Source of the DNA: Nymphaea colorata
Lineage: Eukaryota; Streptophyta; Magnoliopsida; Nymphaeales; Nymphaeaceae
Assembly: GCF_008831285.2 (NCBI RefSeq)
Contig: NC_045140.1
Coordinates: forward strand, 19,962,370-20,026,369
DNA length: 64,000 nt
Direction of reading: 5' to 3'
Each line of letters starts with the position of its first letter. Position 1 is the first letter of the stretch. The position numbers and the translations under genes were made by a program. Below, in pieces: positions 10,501 to 20,258 of this stretch. The notes beneath the pieces were generated by a model. It was not told where the DNA came from and did no database searches. It was given only the letters and a program-made list of their open reading frames with translations.

Positions 10501-11758
10501 AATCTCTGGTAATCTGACTGATAGATAGTAGGCTATGTGGGAATTCTGGTGCATGAAGAACATGTTGCAATGGTAATGATGAAGTAAGTTGGACCTCTCC
10601 AAGTCCAACAACGGGAGAATATTTGCCATCTGCTAGAATAACCGAGCGACCAGGTGGAGTAGGGACATAAGAAGTAAACTGTGCCTTGTCTCCACAGAGA
10701 TGTGTCGATGCACCTGAATCAATGAGCCAATCTGTAGTGTCAGAATACATACCAGATGAAGATGCACTGGCAGCAGTAGTGATAGTAGATGTGGTCAGAT
10801 CAGGAGCTTGTTGAGGTCTATCTCCAATCAAGTGTCTCAACTGAGAGATAATATCATCTGCACGTAACTCACTGGAGGAAACAGGATGTTGAGTCTTAGG
10901 CTGCTCTGGAGAATCAGTAAAAACAGTCTGATTGGCAACAGCTGGACGACCATGTTTCTGCCAACACTTATCCACAGTGTGACCAATGCGATGACAAAAC
11001 TGACATACTGGGCGCGAAGGGGTATTGCCACGGCCACGGTATCCTCGTCCTCTGGCAAAGAGGGACCCACCTCTGCCACGAGTAGCAAGCATAGCAGAAG
11101 TGGTATCAAGAACAGTCGATGAAGGGATTGGAATTCTGCTTAGCCTACTATAAGCTTCATCAATAGGAGGAATCGAGGGACTAGTGAGCATCTGATTCTT
11201 TGCTGATTCATAAACAGAGTCTAATCCAGACAGAAATACTCCGACCATAAGCATATCTCTGTATGCCTTCTGTTGCTCACACTTACATGCAGGAAAGTAG
11301 CTGTTTAGTCTCTCAAACATGGACTTGAGACTAGAATAATAAGTATGTAGAGGGCGACCATCTTGGCGCATCTGATGAATATCATGATGAAGCTGCATAA
11401 TTCTGGTTTCATTCCTTGCTTGTGAATAGGTGGCTGCAAGGGAATCCCACATATCCTTTGCACTTTCCTTATGCAGGACTTCATTGGCAATGTCTTGAGT
11501 AAGAGTACCAACAATCCATACCATAACCAACGAATTATCTTTAAACCAAGTAGTATATTTTCCTACCTTCTGTACGGGCTCGGGCTCCAATATAAGATGT
11601 TCCTTCTCATGAGCGATCAAGGTTCTTTTTACTTGCATGGCCCACATCTCGTAATTACCCCCATCCATTTTGGTGATAAAGCTGGAAAATGGGGAACTCT
11701 TCATCTCTCCCGACGACACAAAGGAAGAGGTATTAGCGCCGCTGCTAATTTCAGACAT
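7553..11758 (-). CDS. Ty1-copia gag-pol polyprotein (1401 aa)
   Basis: Encodes the self-cleaving polyprotein that packages, reverse-transcribes and integrates the element. Visible in order: a gag region with the copia-type N-terminus (YEMWAMQVKRTL, residues 37-48); a CCHC zinc knuckle CQFCHRIGHTVDKC near residue 251; the aspartic protease motif LIDSGASTHLCG near 342; the integrase zinc-binding region ending CESCQLGKHH near 501 and core motifs HFDVWGP and DDYSRVSWVF; reverse transcriptase with VARHASLR and the active-site YVDDIIVTG near 1084; RNase H with DADYAGCPSDRKSTTGF near 1246 and a KHVEVDCHY end. Length and motif set are those of an intact copia polyprotein. There is no internal stop or frameshift. 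The start is the first ATG of the frame, MSEISSG. Several long frames on the other strand and in other phases are shadows of this one. Confidence 0.97.
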   Translation of the reverse strand: MSEISSGANTSSFVSSGEMKSSPFSSFITKMDGGNYEMWAMQVKRTLIAHEKEHLILEPEPVQKVGKYTTWFKDNSLVMVWIVGTLTQDIANEVLHKESAKDMWDSLAATYSQARNETRIMQLHHDIHQMRQDGRPLHTYYSSLKSMFERLNSYFPACKCEQQKAYRDMLMVGVFLSGLDSVYESAKNQMLTSPSIPPIDEAYSRLSRIPIPSSTVLDTTSAMLATRGRGGSLFARGRGYRGRGNTPSRPVCQFCHRIGHTVDKCWQKHGRPAVANQTVFTDSPEQPKTQHPVSSSELRADDIISQLRHLIGDRPQQAPDLTTSTITTAASASSSGMYSDTTDWLIDSGASTHLCGDKAQFTSYVPTPPGRSVILADGKYSPVVGLGEVQLTSSLPLQHVLHAPEFPHSLLSISQITRDLNCRAIFDSSSLVFQDILTGRVIGSGREQGGLYRLVHPFPFAGSTSAGSSSSSAYTWHLRFGHLPFQKLLHVLPQLSPKSSFQCESCQLGKHHRSSFPPRPSRSSHSVFELLHFDVWGPSRTPALQGHRYYLVAVDDYSRVSWVFLMKHKSEVGHVIKNFINEILTQFDTCVKIVRSDNALEFCASSLEQFFRDKGIIHQTSCAYTSQQNGVAERKHRHILDVARTIIIHSHVPHSYWGDAVLTACYLINRMPSSVLGDLIPISVLFPDRDLFSVPPRVFGCVAFVQLLGPGRDKLSPRAIKTIFVGYSRTQKGYRCYDPSTRRYYVSADVTFFESTSFFSPNGTQLRAPALNDEVQFPLPLMSCPNPVDPRFGAVYHRRTKPAAPVQCAPVPSPSTPKVIPDTNSTDNVLCNDDIGVCHEHVPAPNELDVPIAQRKGKRSCTLHPISGHLSMDRLTPMYRQFVKGLSAIALPQNPMDALSDPKWAAAMQEEMDALQSRGTWTLVTPSVDAAIVGCRWVFTIKYRADGSIDRYKARLVAKGYTQTYGVDYYDTFSPVARHASLRILLAVAVSKNWSLSQLDVKNAFLYGDLHEEVYMQQPPGFVAEGECQKVCRLRKAIYGLKQSPRAWFQKLSENIENEGFRRSSADHSLFVKKTSTGTVIVLVYVDDIIVTGDDDQGISNIKDVLGQHFVTKDLGELRYFLGIEFARNQKGLIMCQRKYVTDVLQETGMLGCRPASTPMDINTRLYDDDTEDVDARQYRGIVGKLLYITVTRPDIAYAVSRVSQFMDKPKKVHWDAAMMILRYLKNSPGTGLFFQNGTSLTISVYVDADYAGCPSDRKSTTGFCVFIGSNLVTWKSKKQTVVARSSAESEYRAMAQGTAEVMWVRSLMLDLTVEVPLPMQLLCDNKAALFIANNPAFHERTKHVEVDCHYTRDMIQKGFVSTSYISTTGQTADIFTKALARGPFQSCCSKLSLFDIYAPT

Positions 11759-12183
11759 CGCTCAACACAATGGAGGAAACCGAGCCACGGAATAGGAAGT
11801 GCAGGCAAAAAGAAGACAATCACATATCGAAAGACAACATGCTGATCATGAAGCAGTTAACACGGGCAGCAATCCATAAGTCTGATCGGCTGGAAGAGGC
11901 AACAACAGAACTGAACGAAGACAGATTACCAAAGGCGACAGCGAAGACGCTGAGAGGAAAATCAGCGTGCAGAGCAGCGGCGGAGTAGAGGAGGCGATGC
12001 AGCGAAGACGCTGAGAAGAAAATCAGCGTGCAGGGCAGCGGCGGAGCAGAGGAGAATGGTGGAGACAGCAAGGGCGATGCAGCGTGCAGCGGCAGCGGAG
12101 AAGCAACAGTGACAGACGGCGGCGGCGGGCGGAGGTGACAGTCACGGCGGGCAGCGGCGAAGATGACTGCAACAGCGGACGGA

Positions 12184-12311
12184 GGCGTCGGGCGGAGAAG
12201 ACAGCAACGGGCGGAGGCGTCGGGCGGAGAAGACAGCAACGGGCGGAGGCGTCGGGTGGAGAAGACAGCAACTGGCAGAGGCGTCGGGTGGCGAGGTCAG
12301 CGACGGGCGGA
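12184..12311. repeat. 32-bp GC-rich minisatellite in the copia leader
   Basis: About four units built on 'ggcggaggcgtcgggcgg' plus 'agaagacagcaac', the last two more diverged. It lies within the element, so it travels with it. Confidence 0.85.
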
Positions 12312-12413
12312 GATGGGTGGACACGAGCGGGTGGAGGAAGCGCAGCGATGGGCGCGGTCAGGCGGCGGGCGGCGCCGCTCAATCGGCGCGCCAAGGAGGA
12401 GGAGACGGCTGCT

Positions 12414-12425
12414 GCTCTGATACCA
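12414..12425 (-). other. Primer binding site, initiator tRNA-Met
   Basis: On the minus strand TGGTATCAGAGC directly follows the 5' LTR. It is complementary to the 3' end of plant initiator methionine tRNA and is the usual copia primer site. Confidence 0.95.
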
Positions 12426-12590
12426 TGATAAGATTAGAAAGAATAATCTTTGATTAACCTCGAAATCTGCCCTAACTCCTCTTTATATAGACTAGAGGAG
12501 AGAGAGAAGTTACAAGAGAAACATCTAAAGGAAAAGTTATTACAAAAGTACCCTCTTAAACCTAAAACTGAATATAAACACATCTTAACA
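12426..12590 (-). repeat. 5' LTR of the copia element
   Basis: 165 bp, identical by eye to 7381-7545. It should hold the element's promoter. GATGA follows at 12591-12595. Confidence 0.95.
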
Positions 12591-12595
12591 GATGA
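12591..12595. repeat. Target-site duplication, right (GATGA)
   Basis: Matches 7376-7380. Confidence 0.9.
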
Positions 12596-13871
12596 CATAC
12601 ATACACTCAAAGCTAAGGTGCAGAGTTAAAGCCAAGCAAGTACACACATCACATACAACAGAAACCTGACCCAAATTCAAGCCAACCTGCTATTTTTAGC
12701 AAGAAAATTTTGTTCAAAGACCATTGCTAAATAATACCTGAATTTGTCTGCAACAGTTCATTTTTTGTGCCTTCATAGTAGAAGGCACAAGTTTCTCATG
12801 TGACGCTTCCTCTCTTCCCCAATTTCAAAATATGCAATCATTGTAAAGACAGCAAGGCATATGAATAACCAAAGAATTAAAAATTTGTGACCAACATCAA
12901 TTGACATTCGAACAGAAAATTTTATCAATTGCTTATATATTAGCTTTGCATTCGCTTGTCAAACAAATTGCACCTATTATCGCGATTCATTCACTAGATC
13001 CCTTTGCCCCATCACTTCAGAAATAGCTGGATTAGAAATTTTTTTAATATTAAACACCTTCAGAACAAGTGCCATGAAGGAACTGCAGCTACACAAGGAG
13101 TCGACAATAATGAACCGTGATTGGAAGTAGAATTACCAAGTCTTTGTTGCTAGATTTGATACAGAGTTGTAGGTACTACATTATATTTAAATCAGATTTC
13201 AGACCGATCTATATAGATTAAATGACAAATTTGTAGAGCAATGCTTTAGGCTATAAAATAATCAAAAGCACAGCAAGAAGAACAGCTGAAATGGGTCAAT
13301 GATCCTATGATGATCGCATTACCCATTACTTCCAATTCCAACATTCAATAACTACAGTAATAAGCCAATTCAGTCAGCTGTATAAGCAGATATGAGTTCT
13401 CAGAAAGAATGACAAAAGTAAACATCGAAAAGCAAAACGAAGAATGAACAAGTTCACCTGAAAAGGGAAAACGGGGAAATTGGCCAAGAAAATTAGGAAG
13501 AAAGATTTTGCATCGGGTAAGATATCATCTTCAAAACTATAGCTTATTCCATAAGATACGCTCTAATACAACACATCGAAATCTCTCATATGCTACATTA
13601 TGCTAACTCAAAGTTTAATTTATTTTCATTACGTGCTGGAAGAACCAAAATGAACACCCTTCAAGTAGAAAAAGGAAGGCCTCGTTTCCATCCCAGGACA
13701 CTCAAAAGGCCTTCCAATTTAAAGTGAAGAAGGTGTTGCTAATAATGGGAACAATGTGACGTTGAGATTCACACAAAATCCAGGACCCTAGATCCATCCT
13801 GTCATAGAATATTTTGTTCATGCATCATGCAACAAATTCCTGATATCAGAAGACCTAAGATTGCAACATAC
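12596..13871. other. Intergenic, no gene recognised
   Basis: AT-rich sequence without long open frames, splice-bounded exons or clear repeats. Confidence 0.5.
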
Positions 13872-14001
13872 AACTTTGAGGTTGAACCCCATTTGATTCA
13901 AATGTTACCATCATTTGATGGGTTGTCTCATGAGGATCATTATGAACACTTTGTCTCATGAGGATCATTATGAACACTTTGATGAGTTCTTCGACATTTG
14001 T
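13872..14001 (+). pseudogene. Retrotransposon gag remnant
   Basis: The + frame reads NFEVEPHLIQMLPSFDGL, SHEDHYEHF, then DEFFDIC. This resembles the capsid segment of plant Ty3-gypsy-type gag proteins. A 28-bp tandem duplication (13924-13979), not a multiple of three, breaks the frame within it. No protease, polymerase or LTR was found nearby, so this is a small relic. Family assignment is from motif shape only. Confidence 0.5.
13924..13979. repeat. 28-bp exact tandem duplication
   Basis: 'tgtctcatgaggatcattat' begins at 13924 and again at 13952. The two 28-bp copies appear identical. Confidence 0.95.
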
Positions 14002-15693
14002 TTCATCATTCAGATGAACAATTTTGGTAAGGCGACCTTCAAGTTCATCATCAGTTTTTCTAGTTTACAAAGCTCTTACATTGCAAATTGTTTTTAATTT
14101 GCAAAATTTACAACTTTGACAAGTTTTTGTAAAACTCTAACATTTTACAAGTAAAATAATAGGATTTAATGAGCTTAACACATTTTACAATTTTTGAAAA
14201 TTTTGGAAGTATGGCTTCAACTTGTAAAATTTTTGTCTTTCATAGACCTTTTGGCAATTATTTCAGCCTGTTTAAAGCTACCATTATCTTGAGTTTGTTT
14301 TTTGCATTATTTTTTCTAGACATGATACCAATTGTTTTTGTTTTACATGATTTTTTACATATTTTTATAATGACTACAAACTTTTATAATGCCCCTGTAA
14401 CCATTGCTCATGTTTTAGAAGACGCTTCCCTGCAATTGATGCAGTGGATAGAGCAAGAGTGGTAGTGCTGGTGGTGGTGAAGTTGTGATCAACTGCTGCT
14501 CATGCTGATGGTGGTGAAGATGTCATCAAGTGCAGGTCAGGTGTACTCTCCAATCTGGATGAAGGTAATCTCAAACTCATGTTGCCCTCTCTCTCTCTCT
14601 CTCTCTCTCTCTTTTGTTTGGTTGTGCATGATCTTATCGCTCCCTTCTAAAGTGATTGTTTCCACTCAAATGAGACGAGAGTACTTTGATGGCAACAATA
14701 CACCTAAAAGAAATTTGCCCACCCCTAACAATGTGTTTCGATTAGCACTCTTTTCAAAGTGGAGTTCTTATAGTTTTCAGGTGACATTAAAAAATGAGTT
14801 TGAGAAAAAGAAAAACTCAATTTTATCAAAACCTAGTTTTCAAAAGGAGAAAATGTCGAAAGACACAGGACACAACCATACTGCACAACATATAAAAGAA
14901 TTACTACCAAAACCAAAAAAAAAAATCTCTTGTTGCTGAAATATGCTTACTATGTCAGCCTTCAGAACGACAAGTCTCACATTACTGGATCCCATCCCTT
15001 AGTTTATGCAGGCACAGAAAGCTGCCTTTTGAGTTTTGAGTAAAGAAAAGGGAGTAATCACATAAGCAGGAAGAAATAACGTATACGAAGGCTTCAAGAA
15101 AGGCTCAGCTTTATGAAGCATGTTGCCAACTTACCATGCACCTTTTGCACTACAGACGTCAAATTCTTAGAAAAACACCATTTCGTTGTTGAAAAATTTT
15201 GTGGTTCACACTTCCCAATTAGAAACTCAGGGAGTATAAACCTATTATGCCAACTTCTTACACCCACAAAATATCAACAAAAGCATTTGCAAGAAAGTAG
15301 CAAGACGATTTTCAACTAAAATTTGTTTTTGCTTCTCTTGCAGTCTTCAGTTTGTGTCCATTTCCTGAAGAAACAAAATTGATGGCTGGAATACCATTAG
15401 AGGAAAATTTGAAGCAGAACCATACAAATGGAAAACCGCTTCTCTGTAAAAATGGACCCAAATGTGAATGTAATTTACTTCAACGGGAGGTAAGACTTGT
15501 CCATTGGGAAGAATACTTTTTGTGTATATTATACTGATACCACTTTGTTTTGCCGCAGACAGGAAACAGAATTTAGTTATGGAAGAAGACTTCATAAGAG
15601 GTTGTGCTATAAACGCCTTCAAAAAAAAATTCCTTGAATTTCAAACAAAAGAAATAAAAAGAGAAGTACAAATAAATTTCAATCCATAAGTAC
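14002..15693. other. Intergenic, no gene recognised
   Basis: Contains a (CT)n microsatellite at 14586-14612. An open + strand stretch at about 15345-15490 is flanked by a plausible acceptor (tgcag) and donor (gag/gtaaga), but its peptide resembles nothing I know. The next exons expected for the DEAH10-like helicase are not found here. Confidence 0.45.
14586..14612. repeat. (CT)n microsatellite
   Basis: About thirteen CT units. Confidence 0.95.
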
Positions 15694-16833
15694 CTGAAAT
15701 AGGGTAATCAAGGCTGCATCTATGTAGTCCTGCTGAGGAGTGTAAGTATACAGGATGTCCACAGGGTATTTCCGTCCTTGGATATGGACAGCTTTTGCAC
15801 CACCAAGGCACTCAGAGAATCCCCTTGCATCAAGACTAGCAGACATGACAATCAACTTTAAAGGGCAACCTGAGGGAGATGCTTGGCCCTTCCAACCACT
15901 TCCACTTCCAATTGATGTGTCTTCATTGGAGTCTATATTATCGATGTTCTTGACATTGTCCTTGTTCATGACTTGCTGTGACCTTGATTTTTGAACACCT
16001 TTCAAAATGCCTAATAGCACATCTGTGTGGACTGTCCTCTCATGAGCTTCATCAAGAATGACAACTGAATACTTAGATAGTAGAGGGTCCAACAATGCTT
16101 CCCTGCAAGCAAAAAGCAGCATATCGATTACATTAGGAACTTAAGACAACGTGCAAGACCACATGAATAAATTGTTATGAAATTTTTTTTTTTAATTGTA
16201 AAGGTTTCTTTATTAAAAACATTATAAAATTTGCTTTGAAAAAAAAAAAAAAAAACTAATAATACTTTCAATAGCTTGACTAAGCTTTGGATGGCCAGGG
16301 GACAATCCTATTTTGAACCTTAGTTATCAAGATCAGAAGTCGAACTCAGGTTGGTCAGGTTGGTCAAGGCCCTCAAAAGACTCGTCAGGGGTAGTTGATC
16401 TGAGTCAGGTCTAAGATGGTTCACTAAAATAATATTGATAGGGCACTAAAGAAAGGGTTGGAGCCTCGGGGGTAGGCTAAAGGGAAACTATTAAGGAAAA
16501 GAAGAAACTTCCTAAATTTTTATATCTGATGGTTCATGGTTCTAAACATATTTTTTACAAGAAAATGCACTTTGGAAACTAGTTGATCAAAAACTAGTCC
16601 CTATCACTGGTGATGGGCCCAACCAACTGATACCTTGAGATTAATCTGTTCACCAGCACCTACGACAACTAGGCAATTAGACGGACCTACTAGTCGCTGA
16701 GTTCACAGCTAAGCTTGAATTGTGAACCACAAAATTCCAAAACCCCAGACAAGATAGACAGTCAAGAACAACAGGAAGCATGGTGATGAATGCAGAAAAG
16801 AAAGTTCAGAGCTCAAAGGAAACAAAAGAATCA

Positions 16834-17067
<234 letters not shown>

Positions 17068-17334
17068 TCAAGTTGGCAAAAACGGAATGGTGCAACCACT
17101 TCCTCACATTCCAAGGAAACCAGAAAATGGAAAGCACCACTCAGTTCAACCCCTTTTTTCCCAAACTGTCAAAACAAAAACACAACTGTAATGCCATGCT
17201 CCAAAATGTAATGATCTATATGAAAAAAATAAAATGAAGGCTCTGAACTGCTCAAAGTATTACAAAGAATGTTCAGGAAAAGATTTTCTTTTTTAAAATA
17301 AATTTATGAGGAACTTCCTATTTTGTTGTACAGA

Positions 17335-17646
17335 TACCTAGTCTTGTGCCTAGGCTCGCCTAAGCCCCTAGTGCTTGACTAGTCGGCTAGGCTGGTTCGT
17401 AGGTAACCTGACATGCAATCTGAAAACGCCTAGGTCATTGCAAGGGTGCCTAGTTTTGCCTATGCACTCTCTTTCTTTAGAAACATAAATTCTTTTTTCT
17501 CTCTTTTTCTTCTTCTTCTTTGTTTCCAATCTGACGGCTTTTTTCATTTTTCTTCTTCTCTACTTTTATTGCGGATTTTCTTCTCTTCCACTAACTTTTT
17601 GGTGTTGCATGTGATTTTGTATTACAAAATTATAAGTCACATGTAT

Positions 17647-17686
<40 letters not shown>

Positions 17687-18900
17687 CTATTGCTTTCTCT
17701 GTTTCAATGATAGAACACAGTTTTATGAAAAGCACTGTTAACATGGAAGTTGTAAGTATGTTAGGATTTATGTTCTCTCTTTAGAAGAAGAAAATCAGAT
17801 GAATAATTTTAGCTTTGGTTTAGGCTTTTCGGTTTTAGAAATTATAACTACAGATTTAATTGTTGGTGTTTAGGAAATCATAAGATTTTGCATCCTCCAT
17901 GATAATTGCAATGCAGCGACTTAGATTATAAACTTGCTCTTTTTATGCTTTTCAATCTTTAACTTCAATTATTTAACTTTCTAAGTTATCCTTCTAAACA
18001 TTCAATTATGTTTAGTGCTAACTGCTAAGAAATGTTCAATGTCTCAGTGTCTATGTGATTAAAAACGTTATCAAAACTCAAAAGGAACGTAGCCTTCTGT
18101 ATATGCTTAACTAGTCCCCAGGGTTGGCAGATTGCCTAACCTGGCTGTTACTGGGCAACCTGCCGTCCAAACACCTGGTCGCACCTGCAGCACCTAGGCT
18201 CACTCAGGTACTCAATAGCCTAGGCTTCTTTACTTCAACAACCTAGATCATCTTCTTGTTTCTTTTAATTTTCCTTCTTCTTCCTCTTCCTTTTCCCTCT
18301 TCTCTATTGGAGACACTTTTTCTTTTTCTTTCTTTCTGCAATCTGAACTACTTACTTTTTTTTTTCCTTTTCCTGCTTTGATGCAGATTTTTTCCTCGCC
18401 ACTTTTTATGTGGCACGTAATTTTTGCACTAGAAGTATAGATTAGTTTTATGTTGTGTCAGTATTTTTAACTACTTTGCATTTCTTGTTCAATAAAACTA
18501 TAATATATAAGACAGTTTTACGACAAGCAAGGTCAGCATGGAAGCTGTGAATATTTTAAGGGTTTATCTCCCCCATTTAGAAGAAGAATACATCGGTAAT
18601 TTTTTACTTCAGTTTATTTTTAGATTTTAGATATTAGAATTTAGAGATTTAAGTGGTGCGTGTTTATGAGAACAAAAGATTTTCCATGCTCTAAAGCATT
18701 GAAAAGTGTTGATAATAAACTGTACAATTTGATATTTCGATAATCTAATTATGCTTATTACCATGAGATATCAATTGTTTAATGTGGATGTCATCATGCA
18801 TTTAATCATTTTCTTGTTATAAGTTCATGTCACCAGTTGTTCATTAACAAACACATCAAATTACTGTTAATTTTAATGATCAATAAAAGCACAGACAAAA
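17335..18900. repeat. Diverged tandem duplication with CCTAGGC-type motifs
   Basis: Block one (about 17335-18060) and block two (about 18112-18900) share the same order: a head rich in 'cctagg' and 'gcctagg' phrases, a CT-rich stretch, 'aatctga', a cag/ttttcttc region, 'acagttttatgaaaag' or 'acagttttacgacaag', then 'tttagaagaaga'. Divergence is high. The heads resemble plant repeats with multiple CCTAGGC/GCCTAAG motifs, and a similar short segment recurs at 21390-21480. It lies in the long intron position of the helicase fragment. The element class is not certain. Confidence 0.55.
17652..17683. repeat. (GA)n microsatellite
   Basis: About sixteen GA units. Confidence 0.95.
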
Positions 18901-20258
18901 AACAGCAGCTCACGCATTTACAAAAGGAGCTGCAAATCAGACCAGAGGAAACACCCTAAGCACATCCAATTATGGGTTTTGCAAAATGATGAGGAATCTA
19001 GGAAATTCCTCCAAAATCGGTGAAAGCTGATGACCAAAACTGGCTGACCTTCTAATCTCCACTCCAACCATCTAAGCCAAAAGCTAGAGTCAGTTTCTTT
19101 TTTTTCTTTTCTTTTCTGAAGATGAGCATGTTCTTATGATTCCATTAGTAGTCAAGCACCTTTTGTGGCATTTTCACTAAAAAGAAGTTAGCCAGGATCA
19201 TACTTTGGGTTAGGACCAGTTTGCACTAGAAAGTCTCGCACATTCTAATGCACAGGTCATAGAGTGGCAGCTGAAAACGCGATCTTGTGAAAGAACTCGA
19301 GTTCAATAACCGAGATGCATCTCCCTTGGATTAATCTGGTTGGTTGCTTATGCCGATCAAATTAGATAAAAGATATTGCCCAGCAATTTTAGAACCTTCA
19401 CAATTTTCTTTCACCTTTTACTCTTCTTTTTTTCCTTTTGTGTTCAAAGGCTCGTATCAATAAAGGGCTTCTCTACTCATCTGGATAAGGAAGTACAGAA
19501 AAGGCCAAGAGAAACGTCAAGAACTCAATATGGATCTGTGCATAATCTGATAAGGTATCTGCCAAACCCGAGCTTGCCAAAACAAAGGAAAAAAAAAAGG
19601 TTCGTAGAGCCATTAAAACATACACACAGACTAAGTTGGCTTGGGCAATTTCTCACCATCTGCAGAGATTGAACCAACAATAAAACATATACATACGCAA
19701 ATACACATGAGAACATGCACCTTAATAGAAGGCAGATAACATAAACTCAATGATCAATAAAAAGCTTAATTTTCTTTTATCTGTTCCTTTATCTCTTTTC
19801 TCTTCTTGCTTCGTGCTCAATTAAGCATGCAGCTAGGCCCAGTTTCTTTTTCTTATCTTTTCCTTTCCCATTCTTGTTAAACCATCTTTGAATTAGTTGC
19901 ATTGGGGAAGAAAAAGAAAAGATATAGATGCAATCAATTTCGTCATATCCAATACTGAATGATCTAATTTGACATATCAAAAACTAACACATCCAAACTA
20001 TCGTATGAGAACAGATTATTTAAACACAGTGCTAGATAATACATCTTCAGTGCATACTTCGAACCCTTGGATATAATTTCCTTATCTCCAGACAAGAATT
20101 TACCCGATCATGGAGGGAAATATTCAAAGGCATTCTCTGGTATTATGTATTAAAACTTAAAAGGTTACTGAGAAAAAACTTGCGTGTAGTTTTCCCACTT
20201 CCTGTCTCACAATTACAAGTGTCATTCTTCCTCACTTCCTCCACAATTCGTTGCTCAA

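Larger units (their letters stand above)
11759..12425 (-). other. Copia 5' leader with internal tandem repeats
   Basis: Untranslated leader between PBS and gag start. It is far more GC-rich than its surroundings between about 12000 and 12420. It contains a roughly 60-bp duplication (about 11939-11998 and 12000-12059, each starting near 'cagcgaagacgctgaga') and a 32-bp array (about 12184-12311, 'ggcggaggcgtcggg' followed by 'agacagcaac'), about four copies. Overlapping arginine- or serine-rich open frames here arise from the repeats and GC bias. Confidence 0.8.
7381..12590 (-). mobile_element. Complete Ty1-copia LTR retrotransposon, very young
   Basis: A 5210-bp element read on the minus strand. 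It has identical 165-bp LTRs starting TG and ending CA, a GATGA target duplication, a primer binding site matching the 3' end of plant initiator tRNA-Met beside the 5' LTR, a leader of about 667 bases, a single gag-pol frame of 1401 codons and a polypurine tract against the 3' LTR. The domain order protease-integrase-reverse transcriptase-RNase H places it in Ty1-copia rather than Ty3-gypsy. I see no difference between the LTRs over 165 bp, so insertion is recent. Nothing visible disables it; whether it is transcribed cannot be told from sequence. Confidence 0.97.

Noticed and set aside
11820-12428. Several overlapping long frames on both strands in GC-rich DNA
   Set aside because: They come from the 32-bp and 60-bp repeats and few stop codons in the copia leader. 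Peptides are low complexity.
15345-15490. + strand exon with plausible splice borders
   Set aside because: The peptide is not recognised, adjacent exons are not found, and the region lies beside the minus-strand helicase fragment.
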